Below, in pieces: positions 1 through 7,410 of a stretch of 23,563 nt of DNA. The stretch covers positions 1 through 23,563 of the forward strand of contig CAZMVY010000045.1 of NCBI GenBank assembly GCA_964569765.1, read 5' to 3'. Numbering within the stretch: the stretch's first letter is position 1; each line of letters begins with the position of its first letter. Origin of the DNA: CAZMVY01 sp964569765. Its GTDB lineage: Bacteria; Planctomycetota; Phycisphaerae; UBA1845; PWPN01. Both the position numbers and the translations under genes were made by a program. Below the pieces are notes generated by a model. That model searched no databases. It worked only from the letters and a program-made list of their open reading frames with translations, and had not been told where the DNA came from.

Positions 1-41
1 GCAAGGAGTAAGGATGAAGACTTGACGGACCCGGCTTCATA

Positions 42-89
42 GAAGGGGCGACAGAGCCGCTGGAGGTGCCCTGTCTCTGTCGCCCCTTC
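42..89. repeat. 15-bp perfect inverted repeat
   Basis: Arms at 42-56 and 75-89 are perfect reverse complements (core AAGGGGCGACAGAG against CTCTGTCGCCCCTT) around an 18-nt loop. The right arm overlaps the next hairpin (82-94), so the two folds are mutually exclusive in RNA. It may terminate a gene lying before the window or be part of a dispersed repeat. No T-run follows it. Confidence 0.7.
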
Positions 90-164
90 GGGGCTTAGGG
101 TCGTGTGACGCACCGTAACCCCGGGCTGACGCCCGGGCTACTATCTTTCGCCCCTTTACGGGGC
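82..164. repeat. hairpin-rich intergenic repeat (REP-like)
   Basis: Three short perfect stems follow one another: GCCCC/GGGGC at 82-94, CCCGGGC/GCCCGGG at 120-137 with loop TGAC, and GCCCC/GGGGC at 150-164. The first and third units are near copies of each other. This looks like the dispersed palindromic elements common in planctomycete intergenic regions. That comparison is from memory and untested here. No gene is visible in 1-220. Confidence 0.6.
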
Positions 165-220
165 TTGACTTCGCACGAGATCCGTTCGGCGCGTCACTCG
201 TCCCGCGGGAGGCGGCTTCG

Positions 221-1429
221 ATGCCGGCAAAACGCTCATCATCGACGGTTGGCGATGTCTGCTCCGCGATGGATGCGCTCGCGCCGCCACGATTGGCACA
301 GGAGTGGGACAACGTCGGCTTGCTCGTCGGCGATCGGAGGGCGGCGTGTCGGCGGGTGCTGCTGTCCATCGACACGACGCCGGCCGTGCTGGTTGAGGCG
401 CGTCGCCTGCGTTGCCCGCTGATCATTTCGTACCACCCGGTCATCTTCCGGCCGATCAAGACGATCCGGGCCGACAGCGACGGGACCGACGCGCTCGTCC
501 ACGAGGCGATCCGCCTCGGCATTGCGATCTACTCGCCGCACACGGCCCTCGATGCGGCCGAGGGCGGCACAAACGACGTGCTCGCGGAGCTGTGCGGCCT
601 GCGGGATGTGGGGCCGTTCGAGTTCGTCTCCGCCGGAGTGCGCGAGTGCAAGGTCGTCGTGTTCGTACCGCCAGATGCGCTTGATCGCGTGGCGAACGCG
701 ATGTTCGCGGCCGGGGCCGGGCGGATCGGCGAGTACGAGCAGTGCAGCTACCGGCTCCGCGGCGAGGGGACGTTCTTCGGCACGGAGGCAACAAACCCGG
801 CCGTCGGCCGGAAGGGTCGACTGGAGCGGGTCGAGGAGATCCGCCTGGAGATGGTCGCGCCGCAGAATCGAATGCCCGAGGTCGTGCAGGCGATCCGCGC
901 CTCGCACCCGTACGAGACGCCGGCGTACGACGTTTATCCGCTGGAGGGCCCGCCGGCTAAGGGCATCGGCCGCGTGGGCACGCTACCGCACGGAACGACG
1001 CTGGCTGCGCTGGCTCGTTCGCTGAAGCAGCGATTGTGGAGTGCGGCCTCTCCGAGGCCGCGTAAAACGAGTGCCACTGGCAGCGTGTCTGTCAGTGCGG
1101 ATGCCCCATCCCTTCGGGGTGGGGGACTGATCCAGATCGTGGGCGATCCCGAGACACGTGTACGTCGAGCCGCCGTCTGTGCCGGCGCCGCGGGCCGATT
1201 GCCGCTGGAGCATCCCCGCTCGGCCGACGCCGACGTGATCGTTACCGGCGAGATCCGTCACCACGACGCGCTGACGTTCCTGCGGCTCGGCAAGTGCGCG
1301 ATCGCGCTGGGGCATTGGGAGAGTGAACGGCCCGTGCTGCCAAGGCTGGCAGAGCGACTGAAGACCGCCGTCGCCGGCCTCGATCCGGTCGTCAGCCGGG
1401 CCGACACCGGACCATTGCGATTCGTGTGA
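221..1429 (+). CDS. Nif3-like dinuclear metal-centre protein
   Basis: A 402-residue protein of the Nif3/YbgI/NIF3L1 family, whose members form hexamers with a two-metal site; the cellular role is unsettled. The start is ATG at 221 with GGGAGG eight bases upstream. Family motifs are visible in order: SYHPVIF, PHTALDAAEGGTND, GEIRHHDAL and GHWESE near the C-terminus, which supply the His/Asp/Glu ligands. The first metal motif reads Tyr-His-Pro rather than the bacterial His-His-Pro, as in eukaryotic NIF3L1, and the flanking IFRPIK and IYSPHTA segments also look NIF3L1-like. A middle domain (about residues 140-240) matches the extra domain of long Nif3 proteins. Residues about 274-303 are low-complexity (Ser/Ala/Arg/Gly) and are encoded by three DNA hairpins. 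They look like an in-frame repeat insertion just before the conserved VGDPE segment. The following gene is 174 bases away. Confidence 0.92.
   Translation: MPAKRSSSTVGDVCSAMDALAPPRLAQEWDNVGLLVGDRRAACRRVLLSIDTTPAVLVEARRLRCPLIISYHPVIFRPIKTIRADSDGTDALVHEAIRLGIAIYSPHTALDAAEGGTNDVLAELCGLRDVGPFEFVSAGVRECKVVVFVPPDALDRVANAMFAAGAGRIGEYEQCSYRLRGEGTFFGTEATNPAVGRKGRLERVEEIRLEMVAPQNRMPEVVQAIRASHPYETPAYDVYPLEGPPAKGIGRVGTLPHGTTLAALARSLKQRLWSAASPRPRKTSATGSVSVSADAPSLRGGGLIQIVGDPETRVRRAAVCAGAAGRLPLEHPRSADADVIVTGEIRHHDALTFLRLGKCAIALGHWESERPVLPRLAERLKTAVAGLDPVVSRADTGPLRFV
1041..1128. repeat. repeat insertion inside the Nif3-like gene
   Basis: Three consecutive stem-loops sit within the coding region: GCGGCCTC/GAGGCCGC at 1043-1061 (3-nt loop), CACTGGCAG/CTGTCAGTG at 1075-1097 (one mismatch), and CCCCATCCC/GGGGTGGGG at 1104-1124 (one mismatch). 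The segment keeps the frame and codes for a linker absent from ordinary Nif3 proteins. The middle hairpin resembles a dispersed planctomycete repeat known to me from memory only. Exact borders are inferred. Confidence 0.65.
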
Positions 1430-1603
1430 TGTGCATGGCAAGCGCGATGCGTCCCGGGGGCGTCGTGCCGCCTTATCGCCTGGTGTGCAATCGTCCGGCC
1501 GCGACGTCCCCGCTGTCGCCGTCGGCGAAGGAACAGGATTGCGCGCGTGCGGCTCCGGCCCGGATCGGGTAAGCTCCCTCTATCACTTTCACGGAGGTAT
1601 CAC

Positions 1604-3163
1604 ATGACGCGGCATCTGACGTTGGCATTGTCGGCTTTGGCGGCGGCTTTCCTTTCGGCCTGCTCTTCGCCGGGCGACGCTCGCGACGTCTCCCCACTGG
1701 CGCGGCTGACGCCCGGCAAGACGGCGGCGCAGAACGCACTCTGGATCGAGACGCCGCTGGAGCGGCAGTTCAAGTCCGGCAAGCGGGTCGTCATCGCCGA
1801 CATCGCCGGCCCGGCCGAGATCACCATGATCCACTTCGCCGTCGGCGTGAACGAGGTCTCCAAGAAGGGGGCGCTCAACCGGGATCTGCTCATCCGCGCG
1901 TACTGGGACGGCGAGGAAAAGCCCAGCGTCGAGGCGCCGCTCGTGGACTTCTTCTGCGATCCGGCCGGGCTGCGCGATCGCGTGGACAGCGCCCTGGTCA
2001 ACAAGAAACGCGGCTTCAACTGCTACTTCCCGATGCCGTTCCGCAGGTCGGGCCGGGTGGAACTGGTCTACGACGGGCCGATCCCCGCCGGCGAGCAGTT
2101 GTGGTCGCAGATGCCCTGTTACAGCTACGTCATGTATCGCACGCTCGCGGGCGTGCCTGAGGACGTCGGCTACTTCCACGCGAGCTGGCGGCAGGAGACC
2201 CTGCTGCTCGGCAAGGTCGATTACCTTGCCCTCGACGCGAGGGGCAAAGGGAAGTTCATCGGCTGGAACGTCACCGTGCGGAACCCCGGCAAGGGCGGCT
2301 ACGCGCCCGGCGGAAGCGGTTACCCCGTGGACATGAACGAGAAGTGGTACATCGACGGCGAGGCCGAGCCCTCGATCGAACTCCAGGGCATCGAGGATTC
2401 GTTCGGGTTTTCGTGGGGCTTCCCGGAGGCCGAGAACATGTTTCCTTACACCGGCTGGTTCCCGTTCTTCAAGGGGGCGGCCGCCTACCGCTGGTTCATC
2501 CAGGACGCGATCCGCTTCGAGAAGAGCCTCAAGGTCACGATCGGCTTCGGCAAGAACGAGCACCCGATGTTCCGTCGCGACTTCAGCAAGCCGGAGAACG
2601 CATTGCAGCTCTCCAGCACGTGCTACTGGTATCAGACTGAGCCGCACGCCGACCTGCCGCCGATGCCCGGCGTGAAGGAGCGGGCCCCCGCGCCCGACGA
2701 GCCGTTCCAGGAGAAGCTGCCCAGCGCGGAAGATCTGAAGAAACGGGGCGTGAAACTGGAGATGCTCGCCGGCCGGCCGGAGAAAGAGGTTATCTTCGCC
2801 GAGCCGGGTTACGGCGCCATTGCGAAGAAGGGCTTCTCGTACGCCGGCTGGGGTGCGCCTGTGTATCACTGCCGTGCGGACGAGAAGGATGTGCAGATCG
2901 AATTGACCGTGCCGAAGGGTGCAGAAGGCAAGGTGCGTGTCTACGTGATCGACCCCGATGAGTTCCAGGGCGGCCGAAAGCAGGCGGTGACGATTGCCGG
3001 CAGGTCGCTTGGCGTCATCGAGAAATTCCAGGACGGCCGCTGGCTCGAGCAGCGCCTCGACTCAGGCGACACCGCCGGGGGCAAGGTGCTCATCGAGGCC
3101 CACAACGCCCGCGAGGGCTCGAACGCTGTCATTTCGATCGTCGAGTGGGTCGAAGGAAAATGA
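1604..3163 (+). CDS. DUF2961 / GH172-like lipoprotein
   Basis: A 519-residue exported protein. I chose ATG 1604 over an in-frame upstream start at 1547 because GGAGG lies seven bases before it and translation then opens with a textbook lipoprotein signal (lipobox LSAC, Cys20). The body matches the DUF2961 family, now glycoside hydrolase family 172, whose characterised members act on fructofuranosides and arabinofuranosides. Visible hallmarks are NALWIETPL near the N-terminus, AEITMIHF, LIRAYWDGEE, NCYFPMPFR, and YIDGE followed by QGIEDSFGF. The last replaces the usual GTGTEDYF block and keeps the Glu-Asp pair. A small C-terminal beta-type domain (about 440-519) ends the protein. It lies 98 bases before the PpiC-like gene. 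Substrate cannot be read from sequence. Confidence 0.87.
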   Translation: MTRHLTLALSALAAAFLSACSSPGDARDVSPLARLTPGKTAAQNALWIETPLERQFKSGKRVVIADIAGPAEITMIHFAVGVNEVSKKGALNRDLLIRAYWDGEEKPSVEAPLVDFFCDPAGLRDRVDSALVNKKRGFNCYFPMPFRRSGRVELVYDGPIPAGEQLWSQMPCYSYVMYRTLAGVPEDVGYFHASWRQETLLLGKVDYLALDARGKGKFIGWNVTVRNPGKGGYAPGGSGYPVDMNEKWYIDGEAEPSIELQGIEDSFGFSWGFPEAENMFPYTGWFPFFKGAAAYRWFIQDAIRFEKSLKVTIGFGKNEHPMFRRDFSKPENALQLSSTCYWYQTEPHADLPPMPGVKERAPAPDEPFQEKLPSAEDLKKRGVKLEMLAGRPEKEVIFAEPGYGAIAKKGFSYAGWGAPVYHCRADEKDVQIELTVPKGAEGKVRVYVIDPDEFQGGRKQAVTIAGRSLGVIEKFQDGRWLEQRLDSGDTAGGKVLIEAHNAREGSNAVISIVEWVEGK

Positions 3164-3222
3164 GCTTCGCGCATGGCCGAACGACGGGGCCGGTTCCCCG
3201 CGCGGGCCGCGCTCCAGAGAAC

Positions 3223-3251
3223 TTGACCCCGTGCCACCGTTGGCGTAGCCT
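3223..3251 (+). promoter_or_regulatory. putative sigma70-type promoter, near-leaderless
   Basis: TTGACC at 3223-3228, a 17-base spacer, and TAGCCT at 3246-3251. Transcription would start about 7 bases downstream, only a few bases before the ATG at 3262. The -35 is strong and the -10 weak. The position in the intergenic gap supports it. Confidence 0.4.
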
Positions 3252-3261
3252 CGCCCTCGTC

Positions 3262-4398
3262 ATGCCGGAGAAGATGACAGAGCGGATTGCGTCCCTGTTG
3301 ATGACGTCTTCGGCGATGCTCGCGACGTTCGGTTGCCAGTCGCCCGAGCGGGAGAGGACCGAGCCCCTTCATGCGGTGTGGGAATCCCCTCCCGCCGGCG
3401 TCGAAGCGGCCGCGCCGGCACGGAATCCGCCCCCGGTGGTCAACGTTCCCGCCAGCCGGCCGATCGGCGTGCCCGCTTCGGCTCCCGCGGGGCCTGCCGA
3501 CGATCCGATTGCAACGGTCAACGGTGAGCGGATCATGCGTTCGGCGTTTGTCGACGCGGTCATCGAGGCGCACGGGGTGGATACGCTCGAAAAGTTCATC
3601 CTGACGGCGGCGCTGCGGCAGAAGGCCGCCACGATGGGCCTGACGATCAGCGAGGCGGACGTGCAGGCCGAGTACGACGACGCCCTCCGGCGGATCACCG
3701 CACCCTTCGACGCTTCGCCGCCGTCCGACAGCCGGCCGGCCGATTTCGATCGTGCGGCGGCCGAAAAGGTCCTCGAGGAGTTTCTCGTCACCAAGAACAT
3801 TGCGCGGAGCGAGTTCCACATGCGGATGCGCCAGAATGCGTACCTGCGGAAGATCGCGGAGCGCGAAGTTAAGGTGGATGACAGCCTCCTGCCCGACGAA
3901 TACGAGCGGGCATACGGTGAGAAGGTGCAGGTCCGGTGTATTCAGGTCTCCAGTCCCGAGGCGGCCAAGCGGGCGCGGGCGGCGCTGGATGAGGGCAAGG
4001 ACTTCGAACTCGTCGCGAGGCAGATGAGCGAGAACCGTGTCGTGGCCGCGCGGGGCGGGCTGCTGCCGCCGTTCACCCGGTTCGACGACGTGCCCAGGCT
4101 GCTCCGCGACGCCGCCTTCGCCCTCCGCCCCGGGCAGGTGTCCGCAACGATCCATGAAAACAACCAGTTCTTCATCCTGCGACAGGAGAGGCGCTTTCCG
4201 CCGAGCGAGGTGGGCATCGAGAACGTCAAGGACGAGCTCCGGGCGAGGATTCGCGATCGGCTCGTGCGCCAACGTATGGATCTTCTGGCGGGCGAGGTCT
4301 TCCGCGGTGCGGCCGTGCAGATTCACGATCCGGCGCTGCGCGAGGCCTTTCGGAAACGCTACCCGGATGTGCGTGCGGGCGGCGCCGGCGGGAAATAA
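3262..4398 (+). CDS. PpiC/SurA-like peptidyl-prolyl isomerase lipoprotein
   Basis: A 378-residue exported foldase of the SurA/PrsA type. Start ATG 3262 (or 3274) is preferred over an in-frame start at 3145, which would overlap the previous gene. It gives a signal sequence ending in FGC, a slightly atypical lipobox with Cys25, followed by a Pro/Ala-rich linker to about residue 78. A SurA-N-like helical chaperone domain follows (IATVNGERI to about residue 200), beginning with the usual VNG motif. A parvulin-type PPIC domain runs from about 222 to 312 (VRCIQVSS, FELVARQMSEN, ARGGLLPPF, ALRPGQVS, then FFILRQERR). A basic helical tail ends the protein. It likely assists folding of secreted or outer-membrane proteins. 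No client is evident. Confidence 0.88.
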   Translation: MPEKMTERIASLLMTSSAMLATFGCQSPERERTEPLHAVWESPPAGVEAAAPARNPPPVVNVPASRPIGVPASAPAGPADDPIATVNGERIMRSAFVDAVIEAHGVDTLEKFILTAALRQKAATMGLTISEADVQAEYDDALRRITAPFDASPPSDSRPADFDRAAAEKVLEEFLVTKNIARSEFHMRMRQNAYLRKIAEREVKVDDSLLPDEYERAYGEKVQVRCIQVSSPEAAKRARAALDEGKDFELVARQMSENRVVAARGGLLPPFTRFDDVPRLLRDAAFALRPGQVSATIHENNQFFILRQERRFPPSEVGIENVKDELRARIRDRLVRQRMDLLAGEVFRGAAVQIHDPALREAFRKRYPDVRAGGAGGK

Positions 4399-4574
4399 AG
4401 GGAGCGCCGCTGCGAATCGTGGAATAGGGAATCTTGCCGCGCCGGGCGGGCCGGCGAATGTCGATTCGGTATTCGTTTCGGGCAGCGGAAAGGGCCGATG
4501 TCCCGTGCCGCACGGTATGGACGACGGCATCCCGCGCAGGAGGGCAGGGCGCAAAGTCGCCCCGCACAGTCAGG

Positions 4575-4982
4575 ATGATCCAGGCCATCGCGAGGTTCGT
4601 CGGCGGCAAGCTTCTGACGGCGGTGCTGACCGTCGCGGTGGGGCTGATTGTCATCTGGTACTGGCGGCTCGATCCGGCAGCGCGCGCGACGATCTGGACG
4701 ACCGCGCAGCGGGTGCTGACGTGGATCGGCCTGGTGGCGATCCTGCCGTGGGCCCTGTTCTTCGTGCCGCCGCTGGTACTCAAGGCCGAATCGAACCTGG
4801 TCAGCGGCCTGGTCCTGCTGGGATACCTGTCCGTGGATGTGCTGCTGGCCCTCTGGCTGGCGGGCTGGGACGTGGCCGGTTCGCTCGCGTGGGCCGTCAT
4901 GATTCTGGGTTTCCTCACGGCGGCCGTTTATAATTTCCTTGTCTGCGAGTACATCGCGACGCGGGCGGATGCCGTCCCTTGA
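4575..4982 (+). CDS. small four-helix membrane protein
   Basis: A 135-residue integral membrane protein of no family I recognise. The start is placed at ATG 4575 because the in-frame extension to 4434 is Arg-rich, low in conservation signals and would precede the first membrane helix. The ribosome site there is weak (CAGG). Four hydrophobic segments are clear: residues about 13-30, 47-68, 75-95 and 101-122. No catalytic motif is seen. It ends 49 bases before the winged-helix/coiled-coil gene on the same strand and probably shares its transcript. It may therefore be the membrane partner of the two coiled-coil proteins. That role is inferred from position only. Confidence 0.75.
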   Translation: MIQAIARFVGGKLLTAVLTVAVGLIVIWYWRLDPAARATIWTTAQRVLTWIGLVAILPWALFFVPPLVLKAESNLVSGLVLLGYLSVDVLLALWLAGWDVAGSLAWAVMILGFLTAAVYNFLVCEYIATRADAVP

Positions 4983-5031
4983 GGGACGACGCCTTGTGCC
5001 GCTTGCCCCGCGGCCGGGAACCGGACATGCG

Positions 5032-6453
5032 ATGACCCCACCCATCCGCAAAGCCCTCGAAGTGGAGTCGATTTACCTGGCCGGGGCCGAGAACAACCTG
5101 ACGCAGGCCCGCGGCCGGCAGTTTCGCGGAACCATCTGGCAGACCGAGCGGCTCGACGAAGGGCTGGCGGTACGCGAGGAACTCGCCCGTCGGGGGCTGT
5201 TTGACCCTGACCTCCTCTCGCGGCTTCCGCAGAACCGGCGGGTTGTGATGCGCGGGTACGAGCGGCGATGGTGGCGGTTCGGAAAACGTCCGACGGGCGT
5301 GGTGATCGCCTCGGTGCTTGCGCCGCCGGGGCAATACATCTCCCGGGAATCGGCGGACTCGCCGGCGCCGCCGGTGGGGCTGGCCGACCTGCTGGAGCAC
5401 GTGCGGCGGATCGCGCCGACGGCTGATGTGCCGCATGTGATCGGCGTGTGCAGCCCGAGCGGATTCACGGATGAGGTGAAGCACTCGCACCTGGACCTGC
5501 CGAACGTTACGCTGGTAGTAGTGGAGCCGCGTGCGGACGGAGGCTGGGCGGTGACGTCGCTGAGCGACGCCGCGGATGAGCCGATCCGCCGGCTCTTCGA
5601 CCCGGACACGACGGCGAGGAAGATGGAGCGCGTCCGGCAGGAGATCGAGGCCCGCCGCGCGGATCTGCTCACCGGCGGGTTATCGGCCGGGGATCTGGCG
5701 GAGCGGATGGGTCTGCCGACGCCACTCGTGGTGCAGGCCTTTCGGCAGGCGGCGCTGGCGGATCCGGAGTTGCGGGCGAGCGCGTCGGGGGCAGACGTGC
5801 TTCTGTTTCGCGGGGCGGCGGCGATGGAGGACCAGGCGATGTCGGTAGTCGATCGGATCCGGCAGCTTTTCGGGATGGCCGGAAACGAGGCCCGAAAGAT
5901 CAACCTGCTCACGGAACGGCGGGCGAAGCTCGCGCAGCGGCGGGACCGGCTCTACGAGGACATCGCGAAGCTCGAGCAGCGGGAGCGGGATCTTCTGGAG
6001 CAGGGCCGGCAGAACAAGTCGGAGGTGGTGCGGCGGCGCGTCGCCTCGCAGCTCGCGCAGCACCGGCGCGACATGAACCGGCTCAACACGACGGCCAGCA
6101 TGCTGAACCAGCAGATCAACGTGATCAGCACGCACATCCACAACCTTACGCTGATCCAGCAGGGTCAGATGGCCCAACTGCCTGAGACCGAGGAACTGAC
6201 GCAGGATGCGGTCCGTGCGGAGGAGATGCTCGAGCAGCTCAAGGCGGACGTGGATCTCGTGAGCACGCTCGATACGGGCATCAGCAACGTGCTGGCTACG
6301 CAGGACGAACTGGACATCCTGAAGGAGTTCGAGGAGGCGGACCGGGCCCAGCAGCAGAAGGCCGAACAGGCCGCGCCCGACGCGGCCTCCGCCGGACCCC
6401 AGCCGGCGCCGCCGGCCGCGGAACGCAAACGCGAGGCGCCGGAGGCAGGATGA
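5032..6453 (+). CDS. winged-helix plus ESCRT-III/Snf7-like coiled-coil protein
   Basis: A 473-residue cytosolic protein from ATG 5032; an in-frame ATG at 4939 would overlap the membrane-protein gene. Three parts are visible. Residues 1-190 form an alpha/beta region (VVIASVLAPPG, PHVIGVCSPSGF, NVTLVVVEP) of no family I can name. Residues about 195-260 look like a winged helix: LSAGDLAERMGLPTPLVVQAF as helix-turn-helix, then a short beta wing. Residues about 270-435 are long charged helices opening with SVVDRIRQLFG, with DRLYEDIAKLEQRERDLLEQG, an RRRVA block, QQINVISTHIHNL and a C-terminal DELDILKEFEEAD. Helix lengths and polarity resemble Snf7/PspA (ESCRT-III) proteins. An acidic/Pro-Ala-rich tail closes it. 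The next gene shares the core pattern. The fold assignment is inferred from pattern, not from a search. Alternatively it is an unrelated coiled coil. Confidence 0.7.
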   Translation: MTPPIRKALEVESIYLAGAENNLTQARGRQFRGTIWQTERLDEGLAVREELARRGLFDPDLLSRLPQNRRVVMRGYERRWWRFGKRPTGVVIASVLAPPGQYISRESADSPAPPVGLADLLEHVRRIAPTADVPHVIGVCSPSGFTDEVKHSHLDLPNVTLVVVEPRADGGWAVTSLSDAADEPIRRLFDPDTTARKMERVRQEIEARRADLLTGGLSAGDLAERMGLPTPLVVQAFRQAALADPELRASASGADVLLFRGAAAMEDQAMSVVDRIRQLFGMAGNEARKINLLTERRAKLAQRRDRLYEDIAKLEQRERDLLEQGRQNKSEVVRRRVASQLAQHRRDMNRLNTTASMLNQQINVISTHIHNLTLIQQGQMAQLPETEELTQDAVRAEEMLEQLKADVDLVSTLDTGISNVLATQDELDILKEFEEADRAQQQKAEQAAPDAASAGPQPAPPAAERKREAPEAG

Positions 6454-6466
6454 GACACAAAATGAG

Positions 6467-6546
6467 AAAGCGGGACAGTGGGAAAATGAGAAACGGGCAG
6501 ACCACGGAGCGTTCCCCACTTTTTCACTTTTCCATTTTCCCGCTTT
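6467..6546. repeat. imperfect inverted repeat between the coiled-coil genes
   Basis: The left arm begins AAAGCGGGACAGTGGG at 6467 and the right arm ends ATTTTCCCGCTTT at 6546. About 27 bases of each arm pair with roughly five mismatches around a loop of about 20 bases. The stretch is purine-rich on one arm and AT-richer than its surroundings. The right arm runs up to the ribosome site of the next gene. It could be a mobile palindromic repeat or a processing/regulatory stem separating the two cistrons. Confidence 0.6.
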
Positions 6547-6562
6547 GGGCCGTGGAGAAACC

Positions 6563-7174
6563 ATGAGTCTGCTCGGCTGGCTGACAAGAAAACAGAAGTC
6601 GATCTCGCAGATGACCCGCTCCGAGCTTCGCCGCGAGGAGCTGCTGCTGGAAAAGGACCGCACGCAACTGCTCCAGCGCATCCAGAAACTTGCCGCCGAG
6701 AAGCAGCAGATCTTCGAGCGGGGTTCGACCGAAAAGACTCCGGAGGTCCGCCGTGTGCTCGCCCAGGAGTTCGAGATGAAGACGAGCGAGCAGCTTATGC
6801 TCGCACGCCAACTCAACATCCGCAGCAAGGAGATGCTCACCGTCTCTCGCTTGCGGATGCTCCGCGAGAACGCCGAGCGGGCCGCCCTGCACGGAAACCG
6901 GCTGGGCCTGATCAGCGAGAAGGATCTCCTGCGGCTCAGTCGGCTGATCGAGAACGACGCGATCACGGCGGAGATGTATCAGCAGCGGCTCGACGAGGTC
7001 CTCGCGATCGGCGCCGGCGTGGACGAGGGCCGCGCGGGCCTGTCGGAGGCGGGTCAGAGTGTCCTGAAGGTCTGGGAGCAGATGGACACCGGCCTGATCA
7101 AGGATCGATCCGAGGCCTTCGAAGAGGCCGACCGCCGCGTCCGCGAACAACAGAAAGCTCCCGCGGAAGAGTAG
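6563..7174 (+). CDS. Snf7-like coiled-coil protein, partner of the preceding gene
   Basis: A 203-residue, highly charged helical protein starting at ATG 6563 with GGAG five bases upstream; TTG at 6545 in frame is less likely. It opens with a short amphipathic segment (MSLLGWLTRKQ) that could touch membrane. Long helices follow, holding DRTQLLQRIQKL, IFERG and PEVRRVLAQEF. These align by eye with DRLYEDIAKL, LLEQG and SEVVRRRVASQL of the upstream protein, so the two appear to share a core. The length (about 200) and single helical domain match Snf7/PspA-type proteins. The C-terminal part (about 120-203) is acidic. No enzyme motif is present. Function is inferred as a membrane-remodelling or scaffolding filament partner. 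An unrelated coiled-coil role is possible. Confidence 0.68.
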   Translation: MSLLGWLTRKQKSISQMTRSELRREELLLEKDRTQLLQRIQKLAAEKQQIFERGSTEKTPEVRRVLAQEFEMKTSEQLMLARQLNIRSKEMLTVSRLRMLRENAERAALHGNRLGLISEKDLLRLSRLIENDAITAEMYQQRLDEVLAIGAGVDEGRAGLSEAGQSVLKVWEQMDTGLIKDRSEAFEEADRRVREQQKAPAEE

Positions 7175-7410
7175 CCCCGGTGCCGCCGGATCCGATGCCG
7201 GTACGCGTGCGGAACGTCCCGGTTTCGGTGCGGCGCCGCGAAGCGACCGGGCGCGGCGCCGTGTTCTGGAATGCGGCGGGGCGGGAACGCGAAGGCGGCT
7301 TCGCCGCGGTCCGAAGCGGCGCCGCTTGACGCGTTTTTCGCTCCTCGCGAGGCGTACGGCCACCCGGCGACGGGGTGCGGCGCCCGTGCCATGCACCGGA
7401 CCTGCGACCT

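Noticed and set aside
80..165. CRISPR-like array in the hairpin region
   Set aside because: Units are unequal, palindromic and lack regular spacers.
1589..2869. 426-residue minus-strand frame opposite the GH172-like gene
   Set aside because: Arg/Leu/Glu-rich without motifs. The opposite strand has a lipoprotein signal, ribosome site and family motifs.
2941..4554. 537-residue minus-strand frame opposite the PpiC-like gene
   Set aside because: Composition is typical of antisense of GC-rich coding DNA, and no motif is present.
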